Below are positions 7,704-16,059 of a stretch of 46,641 nt of DNA, in pieces. The stretch comes from Legionellales bacterium (GTDB lineage Bacteria; Pseudomonadota; Gammaproteobacteria; Eutrophobiales; Eutrophobiaceae): positions 70,124-116,764 of the forward strand of contig PBJS01000009.1 of assembly GCA_002721165.1 (NCBI GenBank), written 5' to 3'. The position numbers were made by a program, and so were the translations under genes. Every line of letters starts with the position of its first letter. Within the stretch, counting starts at the first letter, position 1. A model generated the notes under the pieces. It did not search any database. It saw nothing but the letters and a program-made list of their open reading frames with translations, and had not been told where the DNA came from.

Positions 7704-8747
7704 TTACTTAAGCTGCACTTTTGATTTCTTATTATTTTCTACGACTTCACCAATCAACCAAGCAGTCTCACCATTGTCATTAAGATAATTGATAATTTTT
7801 TCTGCATTGTTTTGTTCAACACATAATACTAAGCCAACTCCACAATTAAATGTTTTGAACATTTCATATGAATCAATCCCTCCTTTCTCGCTTATCCAAT
7901 TAAATACTGAGGGAATTGCCCATGTATCTGTGTTAATTATTACTGATAAATCTTTTGGTATAGCCCTTGGTATGTTATCAATCAAACCACCGCCTGTTAT
8001 ATGTGAGATTGATTTGATAGGCGCATATTCAAGCAGGCTTAAGATTTGCTTTGCGTAAATTCGAGTTGGGGCGAGTAAATGCTCTAAGAGTTTCTTGTTA
8101 TCTAGGCTTTGAGCTAAATCAGAGTTAGTATCTTTTATAATTTTTCTTATCAGGGAATATCCGTTAGCGTGGCAGCCACTAGATGCGAGAGCAATTAATG
8201 CATCACCAGCTTTCACATTCTCTCCCGTAATCAGCTGATCCTTCTCAACAACACCCACACAAAATCCAGCCAGATCATAATCTTGCTCCCCATACATTCC
8301 AGGCATTTCAGCGGTTTCACCGCCGATCAGACTACATCCGGCCTGCGAACAACCCACATTTATACCGCTTATAACTGTCTCAGCAATATCGATATCGAGT
8401 TTAGAGCAGGCAAAATAATCGAGAAAAAATAACGGTTTTGCACCTTGTACAATTACATCATTTACACACATAGCAACTAAATCGATGCCAATTGTGTTAT
8501 GTAAATTGTTTTCGATGGCAAGTTTAATCTTTGTTCCAACGCCATCCGTTCCTGATACGAGTACTGGTTCTTTATAATTCAAAGAACTAAGATCAAATAA
8601 CCCTCCAAAGCCACCAAGTCCTCCAATAACACCTTTTTGATTAGTATCATTGACTATTCTTTTAAGTCGCTGAACCAATTCATTACCTTTTTCGACATCA
8701 ACCCCTGCATCGCGGTAATTAATCTTTTCATTAGTGTGATTACTCAT
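7704..8747 (-). CDS. purM: Phosphoribosylformylglycinamidine cyclo-ligase (AIR synthetase)
   Basis: Fifth step of purine synthesis: closes FGAM to aminoimidazole ribonucleotide with ATP. The 347-residue protein has typical PurM motifs: INYRDAGVDVEKGNELV near the start, GGLGGFGGLFDL, VSGTDGVGTK, GGETAEMPGMY and SHITGGGLIDNIPRAIP. The ATG at 8745-8747 gives the standard length. purN, which often follows purM, is absent here. The divergent neighbours DUF2066 and hda are a common gammaproteobacterial arrangement. Confidence 0.97.
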   Translation of the reverse strand: MSNHTNEKINYRDAGVDVEKGNELVQRLKRIVNDTNQKGVIGGLGGFGGLFDLSSLNYKEPVLVSGTDGVGTKIKLAIENNLHNTIGIDLVAMCVNDVIVQGAKPLFFLDYFACSKLDIDIAETVISGINVGCSQAGCSLIGGETAEMPGMYGEQDYDLAGFCVGVVEKDQLITGENVKAGDALIALASSGCHANGYSLIRKIIKDTNSDLAQSLDNKKLLEHLLAPTRIYAKQILSLLEYAPIKSISHITGGGLIDNIPRAIPKDLSVIINTDTWAIPSVFNWISEKGGIDSYEMFKTFNCGVGLVLCVEQNNAEKIINYLNDNGETAWLIGEVVENNKKSKVQLK

Positions 8748-8821
8748 TCTGGTATGTTATAGATGTCAGTTATTAACCGCAATCCTTGACTTAGTAGCGA
8801 CTCTTGAATAGCGTATTCTCC

Positions 8822-9865
8822 ATGAGATTTGGAATATTATATTTTACATGCTTTTTAGCATTTATTTCTCAACCAACTTATGCGATAAAAGTAACGGGAC
8901 TTTATCAGGCAGTAGTTTCGGTAAGTGATGAATCTACGCAGAAACGGCGTATGGCGCTAAAACAAGCTCTAGGCAAGGTTCTTGTTAAAATTACAGGCGA
9001 CAGGAATATTAATAAAGGCATGGGCGTTACTTCGCTACTAGCAACACCGGGAAAATTTGTTCAGCAATATCGATATCGTCAAAATAGTAATGATTGGAAT
9101 CAAGATAAATTAGCCTATGAATTATGGGTTCAATTTGACGAAGGCGCATTAGACGCAGCACTCAAAACTTACGGTGTACCGATTTGGGAAAAAGAGCGCC
9201 CATCTATCTTAGTTTGGCTAGTCCATAAAAAAAATAAAGATCGGTCTTTTGTAGGTATTGAAAAAGGCTCTGAGTATTTAAATATTCTAGAAAATCGGGC
9301 ATCAGCCAGGGGCGTCCGATTATTATTTCCATTACTTGACTTGCAGGATAACTCTAAAATTTCAGTAACAGATGTTTGGGGTGGTTTCACAGAACCTATA
9401 CTTAACGCATCAAAACGCTATCAAGCAAATGTTGTCTTAACAAGTAAATTTACACAAATACTGCCAACTTTATGGGAGTCAGACTGGTCAGTTTATTTTG
9501 ATAACCAAGTTGTTAATTGGACAAGTCAAAGCGATATTGCAGATATTGTTTTGGAAGAAGGAATTGATGAGCTTGTAGATAAGCTGGTATCACGGTACAC
9601 ACAAACAGAAGGGCAAAATACAGAAGTAATCCAATTATTAGTTAATGATATAAATAATGTTGATGAATACGCGCAAACTTTTTCATACCTTGCATCGATA
9701 CAATCTGTAGATTCGGTAGAAGTTAAGCAAACAACACCAAATTATATTTTATTCGAATTAACTAGTAGTCGTGGTGCTGAAGGCGTGTATCAGGCAATTT
9801 CACTTGGTAAAATTTTAGAATCTGTTGAAGATGGTGATACATCGGAGTATCGCTTGTTACCATAG
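8822..9865 (+). CDS. DUF2066 family exported protein
   Basis: Belongs to the uncharacterised DUF2066 family commonly found between purM and hda in gammaproteobacteria; the function is unknown. The N-terminus from the ATG at 8822 is a signal peptide, hydrophobic through residue 16 or so and ending near QPTYA, so the protein should be periplasmic. The family core includes the opening KVTGLYQAVVSVSDES and the ALGKVLVKITGD segment. An upstream in-frame TTG at 8804 would add six residues but would put charge-poor sequence before the signal without a better ribosome binding site, so I prefer the ATG (347 residues). Confidence 0.82.
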   Translation: MRFGILYFTCFLAFISQPTYAIKVTGLYQAVVSVSDESTQKRRMALKQALGKVLVKITGDRNINKGMGVTSLLATPGKFVQQYRYRQNSNDWNQDKLAYELWVQFDEGALDAALKTYGVPIWEKERPSILVWLVHKKNKDRSFVGIEKGSEYLNILENRASARGVRLLFPLLDLQDNSKISVTDVWGGFTEPILNASKRYQANVVLTSKFTQILPTLWESDWSVYFDNQVVNWTSQSDIADIVLEEGIDELVDKLVSRYTQTEGQNTEVIQLLVNDINNVDEYAQTFSYLASIQSVDSVEVKQTTPNYILFELTSSRGAEGVYQAISLGKILESVEDGDTSEYRLLP

Positions 9866-9902
9866 TTAAAACCAATAAATTTAAATAATAACTCTATATT
9901 CT

Positions 9903-10610
9903 ATGAATTCTAAACGCATATCATTGCCTCAAATACCATTTGAATTTGGCAATTTTCAGAAAATAGATTTCACCTCGTTTATTGAGGGCGAAAATCAAGA
10001 TTTATTAGATTTTTTGAACACAATGACTAAAAAAAAGAAAAACGATTGTCTTTATATTTGGGGTTCTCAGGGCACAGGAAAAACACATTTATTACAAGCA
10101 GCGTGTAAACAAGCAGATGATATGAATTCTCAAGTTACATATATTCCATTAAAACAATATGAAGAGTTCGACTCTGAAATATTTAATGGTTTAGGAAAAT
10201 TAGATCTAATTTGTGTCGATGACCTTGAATTTATTTCTGGTAACCTAGAGTGGCAGCAGCGTTTGACTCTACTTTATAATGAAATTAGAGATAATAATAA
10301 TTCAATTATAATAAGTTCTACTTCTTCTCCAAAAAATATAAAAATTGAACTCGATGATCTTAAATCTAGATTAGTTTGGGGGCAGGTCTATAAAATAAAA
10401 CCACCCAATGATGAGTTAAAAATTGAGATACTAAAGAGAAAAGCGTCAGAACGTTCATTCGAGCTTAGTAAAAGTGTAGCAGAGTTTCTTATACATCGAA
10501 CTGATAGAGATCTAAATTCTTTAATAAAAATTCTTGACGTTATAGATCATTCATCGTTAGCGGCGAAGCGAAAAGTGACAATACCTTTTGTTAAGAAATT
10601 AATAGATTAA
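9903..10610 (+). CDS. hda: Hda, DnaA-related replication regulator
   Basis: Hda works with the DNA-loaded beta clamp to stimulate ATP hydrolysis on DnaA (RIDA), preventing re-initiation. The 235-residue protein is an AAA+ domain with Walker A GSQGTGKT (54-61) and Walker B LICVDDLEF, followed by DLKSRLVWGQVYKIKPP, the sensor/arginine-finger region typical of Hda/DnaA. The N-terminus has RISLPQ where E. coli Hda has its clamp-binding QLSLPL, so the motif is only partly kept. Position after DUF2066 supports Hda. Its stop overlaps the stop of convergent wrbA in a shared TTAA. Confidence 0.92.
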   Translation: MNSKRISLPQIPFEFGNFQKIDFTSFIEGENQDLLDFLNTMTKKKKNDCLYIWGSQGTGKTHLLQAACKQADDMNSQVTYIPLKQYEEFDSEIFNGLGKLDLICVDDLEFISGNLEWQQRLTLLYNEIRDNNNSIIISSTSSPKNIKIELDDLKSRLVWGQVYKIKPPNDELKIEILKRKASERSFELSKSVAEFLIHRTDRDLNSLIKILDVIDHSSLAAKRKVTIPFVKKLID

Positions 10611-11200
10611 TTTTTGAGTTTTTTAGCAATTGTTGCCAACCTTTTGCCGGCAGCAAAACAAAGTTCTTTTTCATTTTTTGTAACTGGGAGATCATTTTTC
10701 TCTCCAGCTACATGAGTTGCTCCGTATGGAGTTCCACCACCTTCTTTTTCAAATAGACCTGGTTCAGTGTAAGGCAAACCAATTAATAACATTCCATGAT
10801 GAATTAATGGCAGCATCATTGATAGCAATGTTGTTTCCTGACCACCATGCAAGCTACCCGTTGAGCTGAATACGGTCGCTGGTTTTCCAACAAGACCGCC
10901 CGAGATCCAAACATCAGATGTTGAATCAATGAAATATTTTATTGGGGCAGCCATATTTCCAAATCTTGTCGGACTTCCTAGCGCAAGACCATCACAGTTA
11001 ACTAAATCATTACATGTGACATAAGGTGGGCCACTCTCCGGAATATCTGACTCAATAGTTTGTGTTGTTGTTCTAATTGGGGGGACAGTCCGCAGACTCC
11101 CTTCGCAATTTTCTACAGATTCCACACCTCTGGAAAAATATTGAGCCATCTCAGCAACACTGCCCCCATGACTATAATATAGGATTAGAATTTGAGTCAT
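10607..11200 (-). CDS. wrbA: WrbA-like NAD(P)H:quinone oxidoreductase
   Basis: Flavodoxin-fold FMN enzyme that reduces quinones by two electrons, limiting oxidative stress. The FMN-binding start ILILYYSHGGSVAEMAQ, GSPTRFGNMAAPIKYF and SSTGSLHGGQETTLLSM are signatures of WrbA. It has 197 residues, the usual length. It starts one base after the stop of arsC, so the two are almost certainly cotranscribed. The order hda / wrbA-arsC / yihY is, as I recall, also seen in Pseudomonas. Confidence 0.93.
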   Translation of the reverse strand: MTQILILYYSHGGSVAEMAQYFSRGVESVENCEGSLRTVPPIRTTTQTIESDIPESGPPYVTCNDLVNCDGLALGSPTRFGNMAAPIKYFIDSTSDVWISGGLVGKPATVFSSTGSLHGGQETTLLSMMLPLIHHGMLLIGLPYTEPGLFEKEGGGTPYGATHVAGEKNDLPVTKNEKELCFAAGKRLATIAKKLKN

Positions 11201-11201
11201 T

Positions 11202-11549
11202 TTAGATTATGTTTAGTATTAGTTCAGGTGGCCGGCCGATAATTGCCTTATTATTTGCGATTACAATAGGGCGCTCAATCAAAATAGGATTTTCTGTCAT
11301 AACCTTCAGTAACGCATCCGCATCATTTTCATATTTACCGATATCCAAATCTTGATAAAGTTTTTCCCCTTTTCGTACCAGATCTATCGGTCTTAAATCT
11401 AGCATTTGCGTAATATTTTTTAACGTTTCAACATCGGGCGGTGTTTTCAAATATTCCACAATTTCTGTTTCTATTTCCCTTTCTAAAAGTAATTCCAGAG
11501 TTTTTCTTGATTTTGAACACCGTGGGTTATGAAAAATTTTCGCTTTCAT
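11202..11549 (-). CDS. arsC: ArsC-family (glutaredoxin-dependent) arsenate reductase
   Basis: Small thioredoxin-fold protein of the ArsC/YfgD type, predicted to reduce arsenate to arsenite with glutathione/glutaredoxin. Catalytic Cys11 lies in NPRCSKSR, and the later VRKGEKLY and ILIERPIVI segments fit the family. A longer frame starts at 11567, but the ATG at 11547-11549 has GGAG five bases upstream and gives the normal ArsC N-terminus MKAKIFHNPRCS (115 residues). No ars efflux pump or ArsR regulator is nearby, so a housekeeping role is as likely as true arsenic resistance. First gene of a pair with wrbA. Confidence 0.9.
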   Translation of the reverse strand: MKAKIFHNPRCSKSRKTLELLLEREIETEIVEYLKTPPDVETLKNITQMLDLRPIDLVRKGEKLYQDLDIGKYENDADALLKVMTENPILIERPIVIANNKAIIGRPPELILNII

Positions 11550-11597
11550 ATCTGCTCCATTATCCATTAAATATTTCTTAGATTATACTCTCTGATT

Positions 11598-12467
11598 ATG
11601 ACGGGTTATATCATAAATAGTAAAAATAAATTTTTTATGTTTTTTCAAATTATTTTTGCAAGAACATCATATATTCTTCGTCATTTTTATCTGTCAAATG
11701 CGATGCAGGTCGCCTCATCACTTGCTTTCACATCTCTACTTTCACTTGTTCCTCTATTAACTGTCATGTTTGGTCTTTTCGGTGAAATTTCAGTATTACA
11801 GAATTTTTCAACTTTAATACAGAATTTCATTTTTGCTAATTTTGTGCCCGAATTTGGACAAACCATAGAACAGTATATATATATTTTTTCGATGAAAGCA
11901 TCTCAGCTTACAATAAGCGGTAGCGTTTTTCTTGTCTTGATTGCCATGATGTTACTTGCAACGATTGATAATTCTTTTAATAGAATATGGAAAATAAAAA
12001 AGAAGCGCAATCCGATTAAACGCATACTTATTTATTTTTCTTTGCTTATTGTGGGGCCGTTATTAATAGGCATCGGCCTTGCTTTAACATCATATTTACT
12101 ATCAATACCTGTTATTGCTGATGTTGATACGACATTTAATGTAAAAACGCATTTATTGGGCTGGCTGCCATTTTTGATGACATCGATAGCATTTATCTTA
12201 CTATATATACTTGTTCCGAATTGTTACGTATACAAAAAATATGCTGTCTCGGCTGGTGTGATTTGCGCCATATTGTTCGAATTAGCAAAGTATGGGTTCG
12301 GTATATATGTTAAAGAAATGTCAGGCTATGAGAATATTTATGGTGCATTAGCAATCCTTCCTCTTTTTCTTGTATGGATTTATATTTCTTGGGTAATAAT
12401 TTTATTTGGCGCGCATATTACTTTTTGTTTATCTTCGTTTTATCTAAATACTATAAATAAGTCTTGA
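11598..12467 (+). CDS. YihY/BrkB family inner-membrane protein
   Basis: Integral membrane protein of the YihY family, formerly mislabelled RNase BN; the molecular function is unknown. About six membrane segments are visible. The family signature near the N-terminus, SNAMQVASSLAFTSLLSLVPLL, and the terminal stretch IYGALAILPLFLVWIYISW are both present. It has 289 residues. Divergent from arsC-wrbA with 48 bases between starts. The ATG at 11598 is accepted although a later Met at the FFQIIFARTSY segment could also serve. Confidence 0.88.
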   Translation: MTGYIINSKNKFFMFFQIIFARTSYILRHFYLSNAMQVASSLAFTSLLSLVPLLTVMFGLFGEISVLQNFSTLIQNFIFANFVPEFGQTIEQYIYIFSMKASQLTISGSVFLVLIAMMLLATIDNSFNRIWKIKKKRNPIKRILIYFSLLIVGPLLIGIGLALTSYLLSIPVIADVDTTFNVKTHLLGWLPFLMTSIAFILLYILVPNCYVYKKYAVSAGVICAILFELAKYGFGIYVKEMSGYENIYGALAILPLFLVWIYISWVIILFGAHITFCLSSFYLNTINKS

Positions 12468-12506
12468 AAAACATATTAATAATTATGAAGGGTATAAAAA
12501 AACTTT

Positions 12507-12779
12507 ATGCAGAAAAAAGCAATTAATTGTATTGTAAGCGGCAGAGTTCAGGGAGTTGGTTTTCGTATGTCAACAAGCCAACAGTGTAAATTACTCGGAC
12601 TTAAAGGCTGGGTTAGAAATCTTGACAATGGTAATGTAGAAGTATATGTCTGTGGTGACCAAAATTTACTTATTCAAATACATAAATGGTTGTTACATGG
12701 TCCAAGTTTGGCAAAAGTTATTAATGTTGAGTGTGTTAATACTGATTATCAAGAATATGAGGATTTTTCCATACGTTAG
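12507..12779 (+). CDS. acyP: Acylphosphatase
   Basis: Small enzyme (90 residues) that hydrolyses acyl phosphates such as carbamoyl or acetyl phosphate. The active-site segment CIVSGRVQGVGFR contains the phosphate-binding Arg20, and GWVRNLDNG supplies the catalytic Asn38. The length is standard. It is convergent with proS, and the two stops overlap by four bases. Confidence 0.95.
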   Translation: MQKKAINCIVSGRVQGVGFRMSTSQQCKLLGLKGWVRNLDNGNVEVYVCGDQNLLIQIHKWLLHGPSLAKVINVECVNTDYQEYEDFSIR

Positions 12780-14029
12780 TTATCATTAATTTTTTCTTTA
12801 ATGAATGTAATTATTTCTTTAATTTGAATATACCTATTGGCATCATCCTGTCTCGCCTTATATTCAATTTCACCCGCATCCAGACCTTTTTCACTAAAGA
12901 CCAAACGATGAGGAATTCCAATTAATTCCATATCAGAAAACATTACCCCAGGCCTCTCATGTCGGTCATCAAGCAAAACATCTATATTATTTGACTTAAG
13001 ATCATCATACAGGGAAATTACCGCATCACGTAAACGCACTGATTTATGCATATTTACAGGGATAAGTGCCAGCTGAAAAGGTGCAATGGAGGTCGGCCAT
13101 ATAATACCTTTTTCATCATGGCTTTGTTCAATGGCGGCTGCGACAATACGTGAAACCCCAATACCATAACAACCCATCGTTAAAGTGACTGACTTTCCAT
13201 GTTCATCAAGACAATTTGTTTTCATACTTGAGCTATATTTTGTACCTAACTGGAAAATATGCCCTACCTCAATACCGCGCGCAGATTCTAACGCATTAGC
13301 ATCTTCACCCAAATCTGCCTTAGCCCTTTCTAAACTAGCAACATAATCCCCGTTTTTTGAAAATACGATTTGGTCTTCTCCCGATTCTGCCAAAACATGA
13401 AATTCATGTGATTTGTCACCACCTATATTTCCTGAGTCAGCAATAACGGCACGGAATTTGAGACCCAGACGAGTAAATATTTTCGAATATGTTGCATACA
13501 TTTGTTCGTAAGTTTCTTGCAGCGATTCATCATTCAAATGAAAAGAATAGGCGTCTTTCATTAAAAATTCACGGGCACGCATAATTCCAAATCTTGGGCG
13601 TACCTCATCTCTAAATTTTGTTTGTATCTGATACAAAATAATAGGGAGTTGTTTGTAGCTTCGAACTTCACGCCTTGCTAGATCTGTAATGACTTCTTCA
13701 TGAGTTGGACCAAAACAGAACTCACGCTCATGACGATCATTGATTCGCAGTAATTCTGGGCCATACTGGTCCCAACGTTTGGATTCACGCCAGAGTTCGG
13801 CTGGCTGAATGGCTGGCATTAATATTTCTTGTGCACCAGCGGCATTCATTTCCTCGCGGACAATAGCTTCGACCTTTTTTAATATTCGGTAGCCCAATGG
13901 CAACCATGTGTATATGCCAGAGGCCAGCTGGCGGACCATACCAGCCCGTAACATAAGTTTATGACTTACAATCTCGGCATCAGCTGGTGCCTCTCTCAAA
14001 GTGGCTGTTAGTAATTTTGATAGTTTCAT
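12776..14029 (-). CDS. proS: Prolyl-tRNA synthetase lacking the INS editing domain
   Basis: Charges tRNA-Pro with proline. Class II motifs are present: motif 1 region around APADAEIVSHKLMLRAG, motif 2 with TKFRDEVRPRFGIMRAREF (138-156) and motif 3 with MGCYGIGVSRIVAAAIEQ. A C-terminal anticodon domain holds DDRHERPGVMF. The protein closely resembles the bacterial-type enzyme of E. coli but has 417 residues rather than about 572. The ~150-residue INS domain that deacylates Ala-tRNA-Pro is missing: after DYVASLERAKADLG (228-241) the sequence passes within about ten residues to RGIEVGHIFQLG (251-262). There is no frameshift or stop, so this is a clean in-frame loss. Confidence 0.95.
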   Translation of the reverse strand: MKLSKLLTATLREAPADAEIVSHKLMLRAGMVRQLASGIYTWLPLGYRILKKVEAIVREEMNAAGAQEILMPAIQPAELWRESKRWDQYGPELLRINDRHEREFCFGPTHEEVITDLARREVRSYKQLPIILYQIQTKFRDEVRPRFGIMRAREFLMKDAYSFHLNDESLQETYEQMYATYSKIFTRLGLKFRAVIADSGNIGGDKSHEFHVLAESGEDQIVFSKNGDYVASLERAKADLGEDANALESARGIEVGHIFQLGTKYSSSMKTNCLDEHGKSVTLTMGCYGIGVSRIVAAAIEQSHDEKGIIWPTSIAPFQLALIPVNMHKSVRLRDAVISLYDDLKSNNIDVLLDDRHERPGVMFSDMELIGIPHRLVFSEKGLDAGEIEYKARQDDANRYIQIKEIITFIKEKINDN

Positions 14030-14322
14030 ATATCGGATTATCTATATTAGTCAGTTAAAAAACACCCATTTTCTAACGATATAATGAATCATATCAGACA
14101 CAGAATGGTAAGCGATATCTAGCTGAATCGGATTTGGTTGGGTTAATAAGATTCAATATTTTATGAAGGTTTTGGTTATACCTAATTGCCCAATTCTGAG
14201 CTATTTCCTAGACAATTATTATAACATAGCTTGACCAAACCATAGAATCTTAGTAAGTTCCCGCGTTTTTTCTCAAATTGATGTATATTTATAATCTTAA
14301 ACATAATAATTGGATAGGATTG
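14030..14322. other. Intergenic region between proS and the ilv operon
   Basis: A 293-base region holding the start regions of divergent proS and ilvB. It contains a perfect TATAAT at 14080-14085 inside an imperfect dyad (14078-14095), but with only a poor -35 (TTAAAA, 19-base spacer). It also holds a 23-codon candidate leader frame (14163-14234), a 16-base near-palindrome GAATCTTAGTAAGTTC (14245-14260) and a T6 run at 14266-14271. No complete attenuator hairpin is obvious. Confidence 0.4.
14163..14234 (+). CDS. Possible ilv leader peptide
   Basis: A 23-codon frame beginning MKVLVIPNCPIL, with eight Val, Leu or Ile codons out of 23, lies upstream of the acetolactate synthase gene. Its beginning (GGTTTTGGT, 14168-14176) can pair with ACCAAACC (14234-14241), just past its stop, with one bulge. 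This recalls leader peptides that sense charged branched-chain tRNAs. Against it: the ribosome binding site is poor, and no GC-rich terminator hairpin precedes the T6 run. Confidence 0.3.
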   Translation: MKVLVIPNCPILSYFLDNYYNIA

Positions 14323-16056
14323 ATGCCAAAAAAGAAAGAAATTTTACGAGGAGCAGAAATTTTTTGTCGCGCACTCAAAGATGAGGGCGTCAAGCATTTG
14401 TTCGGTTATCCGGGCGGTGCAGTACTTCACATATATGATGCTCTCTACAAACAGGATGACGTTGAACATATTCTGGTACGTCATGAACAAGGGGCAACTC
14501 ATGCGGCAGATGGTTACGCGCGGGCAACAGGAAAGCCGGGTGTTGTGTTAGTTACGTCTGGACCAGGAGCAACAAATGCTGTTACTGGAATTGCGACGGC
14601 TCATATGGATTCTATTCCGCTAGTTGTTTTCACAGGCCAAGTGCCAAGAAAAATGATCGGAAATGATGCCTTTCAGGAAGTCGATTCTATTGGTATTACC
14701 CGACCTTGTGTGAAACATAATTTTCTAGTTAAAGATGTTAAGACGTTGGCTACAACCATAAAAAAGGCTTTTTATGTTGCAACAAGCGGACGACCCGGTC
14801 CGGTAGTCGTGGATATTCCTAAGGATGTAACAGCTGATTCATGTGAATACGAATACCCTAAAAGTATTGATATGCGTTCATACAGCCCAGTTATTAAAGG
14901 ACATCCTGGCCAAATAAAAAGAGCGTCAAAATTAATTTTGTCAGCAAAAAAACCGATGATTTATTCAGGTGGCGGGGTAATTCTCGGTGAGGCGAGCAGA
15001 GAACTGACCAAATTTGCACGTACACTGAATTTTCCAATAACTAATACACTTATGGGTCTTGGTGCATACCCAGCTACTGATAAACAGTTTGTTGGGATGC
15101 TTGGCATGCATGGGACATATGAAGCTAACATGGCAATGCATAACTGCGATGTTTTAATTGCAATTGGTGCGCGATTTGATGATCGCGTCACTGGCGATCT
15201 TGAAAAGTTTTGTCCGTACGCAAAAATTATTCATATAGATGTTGATCCATCGTCTATTGCCAAAAATGTTCCTGTTGATATTCCAATTGTTGGTGATGTA
15301 AAACATGTTTTAAAAGATTTAAATGAAATTTTAAAAAATACTAAAGATAAACTTCAAGAAAACAAAAAAGATTTAGATTCTTGGTGGAAGCAAATTAACG
15401 AATGGGCAAAAATTGATTGTCTCAAATATGATCGAACATCATCTGTGATAAAACCACAATTTGTTGTTGAAAAATTGTGGGAATTAACAAAGGGTGATGC
15501 ATATGTTACATCAGATGTTGGGCAACATCAGATGTGGGCTGCGCAATTTTATAAGTTTGATAAACCAAGGCGCTGGATTAATTCTGGTGGTTTAGGGACC
15601 ATGGGTTTTGGATTGCCTGCTGCGATGGGAGTCAAATTGGCCTTTCCGAATGAGACAGTTGCATGTATTACAGGCGAAGCAAGTCTCGTAATGTGTATTC
15701 AGGAGTTATCGACTTGTCTTCAATATGGGACACCAGTAAAAATTATAAATCTGAACAATCGCTATATGGGAATGGTTAGGCAATGGCAAGAGTTTTTTTA
15801 TTCTGGGCGTTATTCTCATTCATACATGGAGGCTTTGCCTGATTTTGTCAAAATAGCCGAAAGCTATGGCCATGTTGGTATGAGAATTGAAAAAAGCGGT
15901 GATGTTGAAAGTGTTTTAAAAGAGGCTTTATCAATGAAGGATAAAACCGTAATAATGGATTTTATTACTGATCAGACTGAAAATGTTTACCCTATGATTG
16001 CATCTGGCAAAGGACATCATGAAATGCATTTGTCTTCTGAAAGGGAACTTGCTTAA
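14323..16056 (+). CDS. ilvB: Acetolactate synthase large (catalytic) subunit
   Basis: ThDP-dependent first common step of valine/isoleucine synthesis: joins pyruvate with pyruvate or 2-oxobutyrate. The N-terminal domain holds GYPGGAVLHIYDAL and the catalytic Glu55 in VRHEQGATHAADGYAR. The C-terminal ThDP-binding domain has GEAS (451-454) leading to INLNNRYMGMVRQWQ. GEAS replaces the textbook GDGS, a variation I recall being close to that of related enzymes. The frame is open from a TTG at 14278, but the ATG at 14323, with AGGA just upstream, gives MPKKKEILRGAE and 577 residues, close to E. coli IlvI (574). The small subunit follows three bases after the stop. Could equally be named ilvI. Confidence 0.96.
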   Translation: MPKKKEILRGAEIFCRALKDEGVKHLFGYPGGAVLHIYDALYKQDDVEHILVRHEQGATHAADGYARATGKPGVVLVTSGPGATNAVTGIATAHMDSIPLVVFTGQVPRKMIGNDAFQEVDSIGITRPCVKHNFLVKDVKTLATTIKKAFYVATSGRPGPVVVDIPKDVTADSCEYEYPKSIDMRSYSPVIKGHPGQIKRASKLILSAKKPMIYSGGGVILGEASRELTKFARTLNFPITNTLMGLGAYPATDKQFVGMLGMHGTYEANMAMHNCDVLIAIGARFDDRVTGDLEKFCPYAKIIHIDVDPSSIAKNVPVDIPIVGDVKHVLKDLNEILKNTKDKLQENKKDLDSWWKQINEWAKIDCLKYDRTSSVIKPQFVVEKLWELTKGDAYVTSDVGQHQMWAAQFYKFDKPRRWINSGGLGTMGFGLPAAMGVKLAFPNETVACITGEASLVMCIQELSTCLQYGTPVKIINLNNRYMGMVRQWQEFFYSGRYSHSYMEALPDFVKIAESYGHVGMRIEKSGDVESVLKEALSMKDKTVIMDFITDQTENVYPMIASGKGHHEMHLSSERELA

Positions 16057-16059
16057 TTT

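Noticed and set aside
8804..8821. TTG start giving a longer DUF2066 protein
   Set aside because: It adds six residues before a normal signal peptide and has no better ribosome binding site than the ATG at 8822.
11200..11202. Arsenic resistance operon
   Set aside because: Only an ArsC-family gene is present; no arsR, arsB or acr3 is near, and the arsC-wrbA-yihY arrangement looks like a housekeeping block.
14235..14280. Complete attenuator terminator after the putative ilv leader
   Set aside because: There is a T6 run at 14266-14271, but the CCCGCG before it has no G-rich partner upstream, so no stable terminator stem forms.
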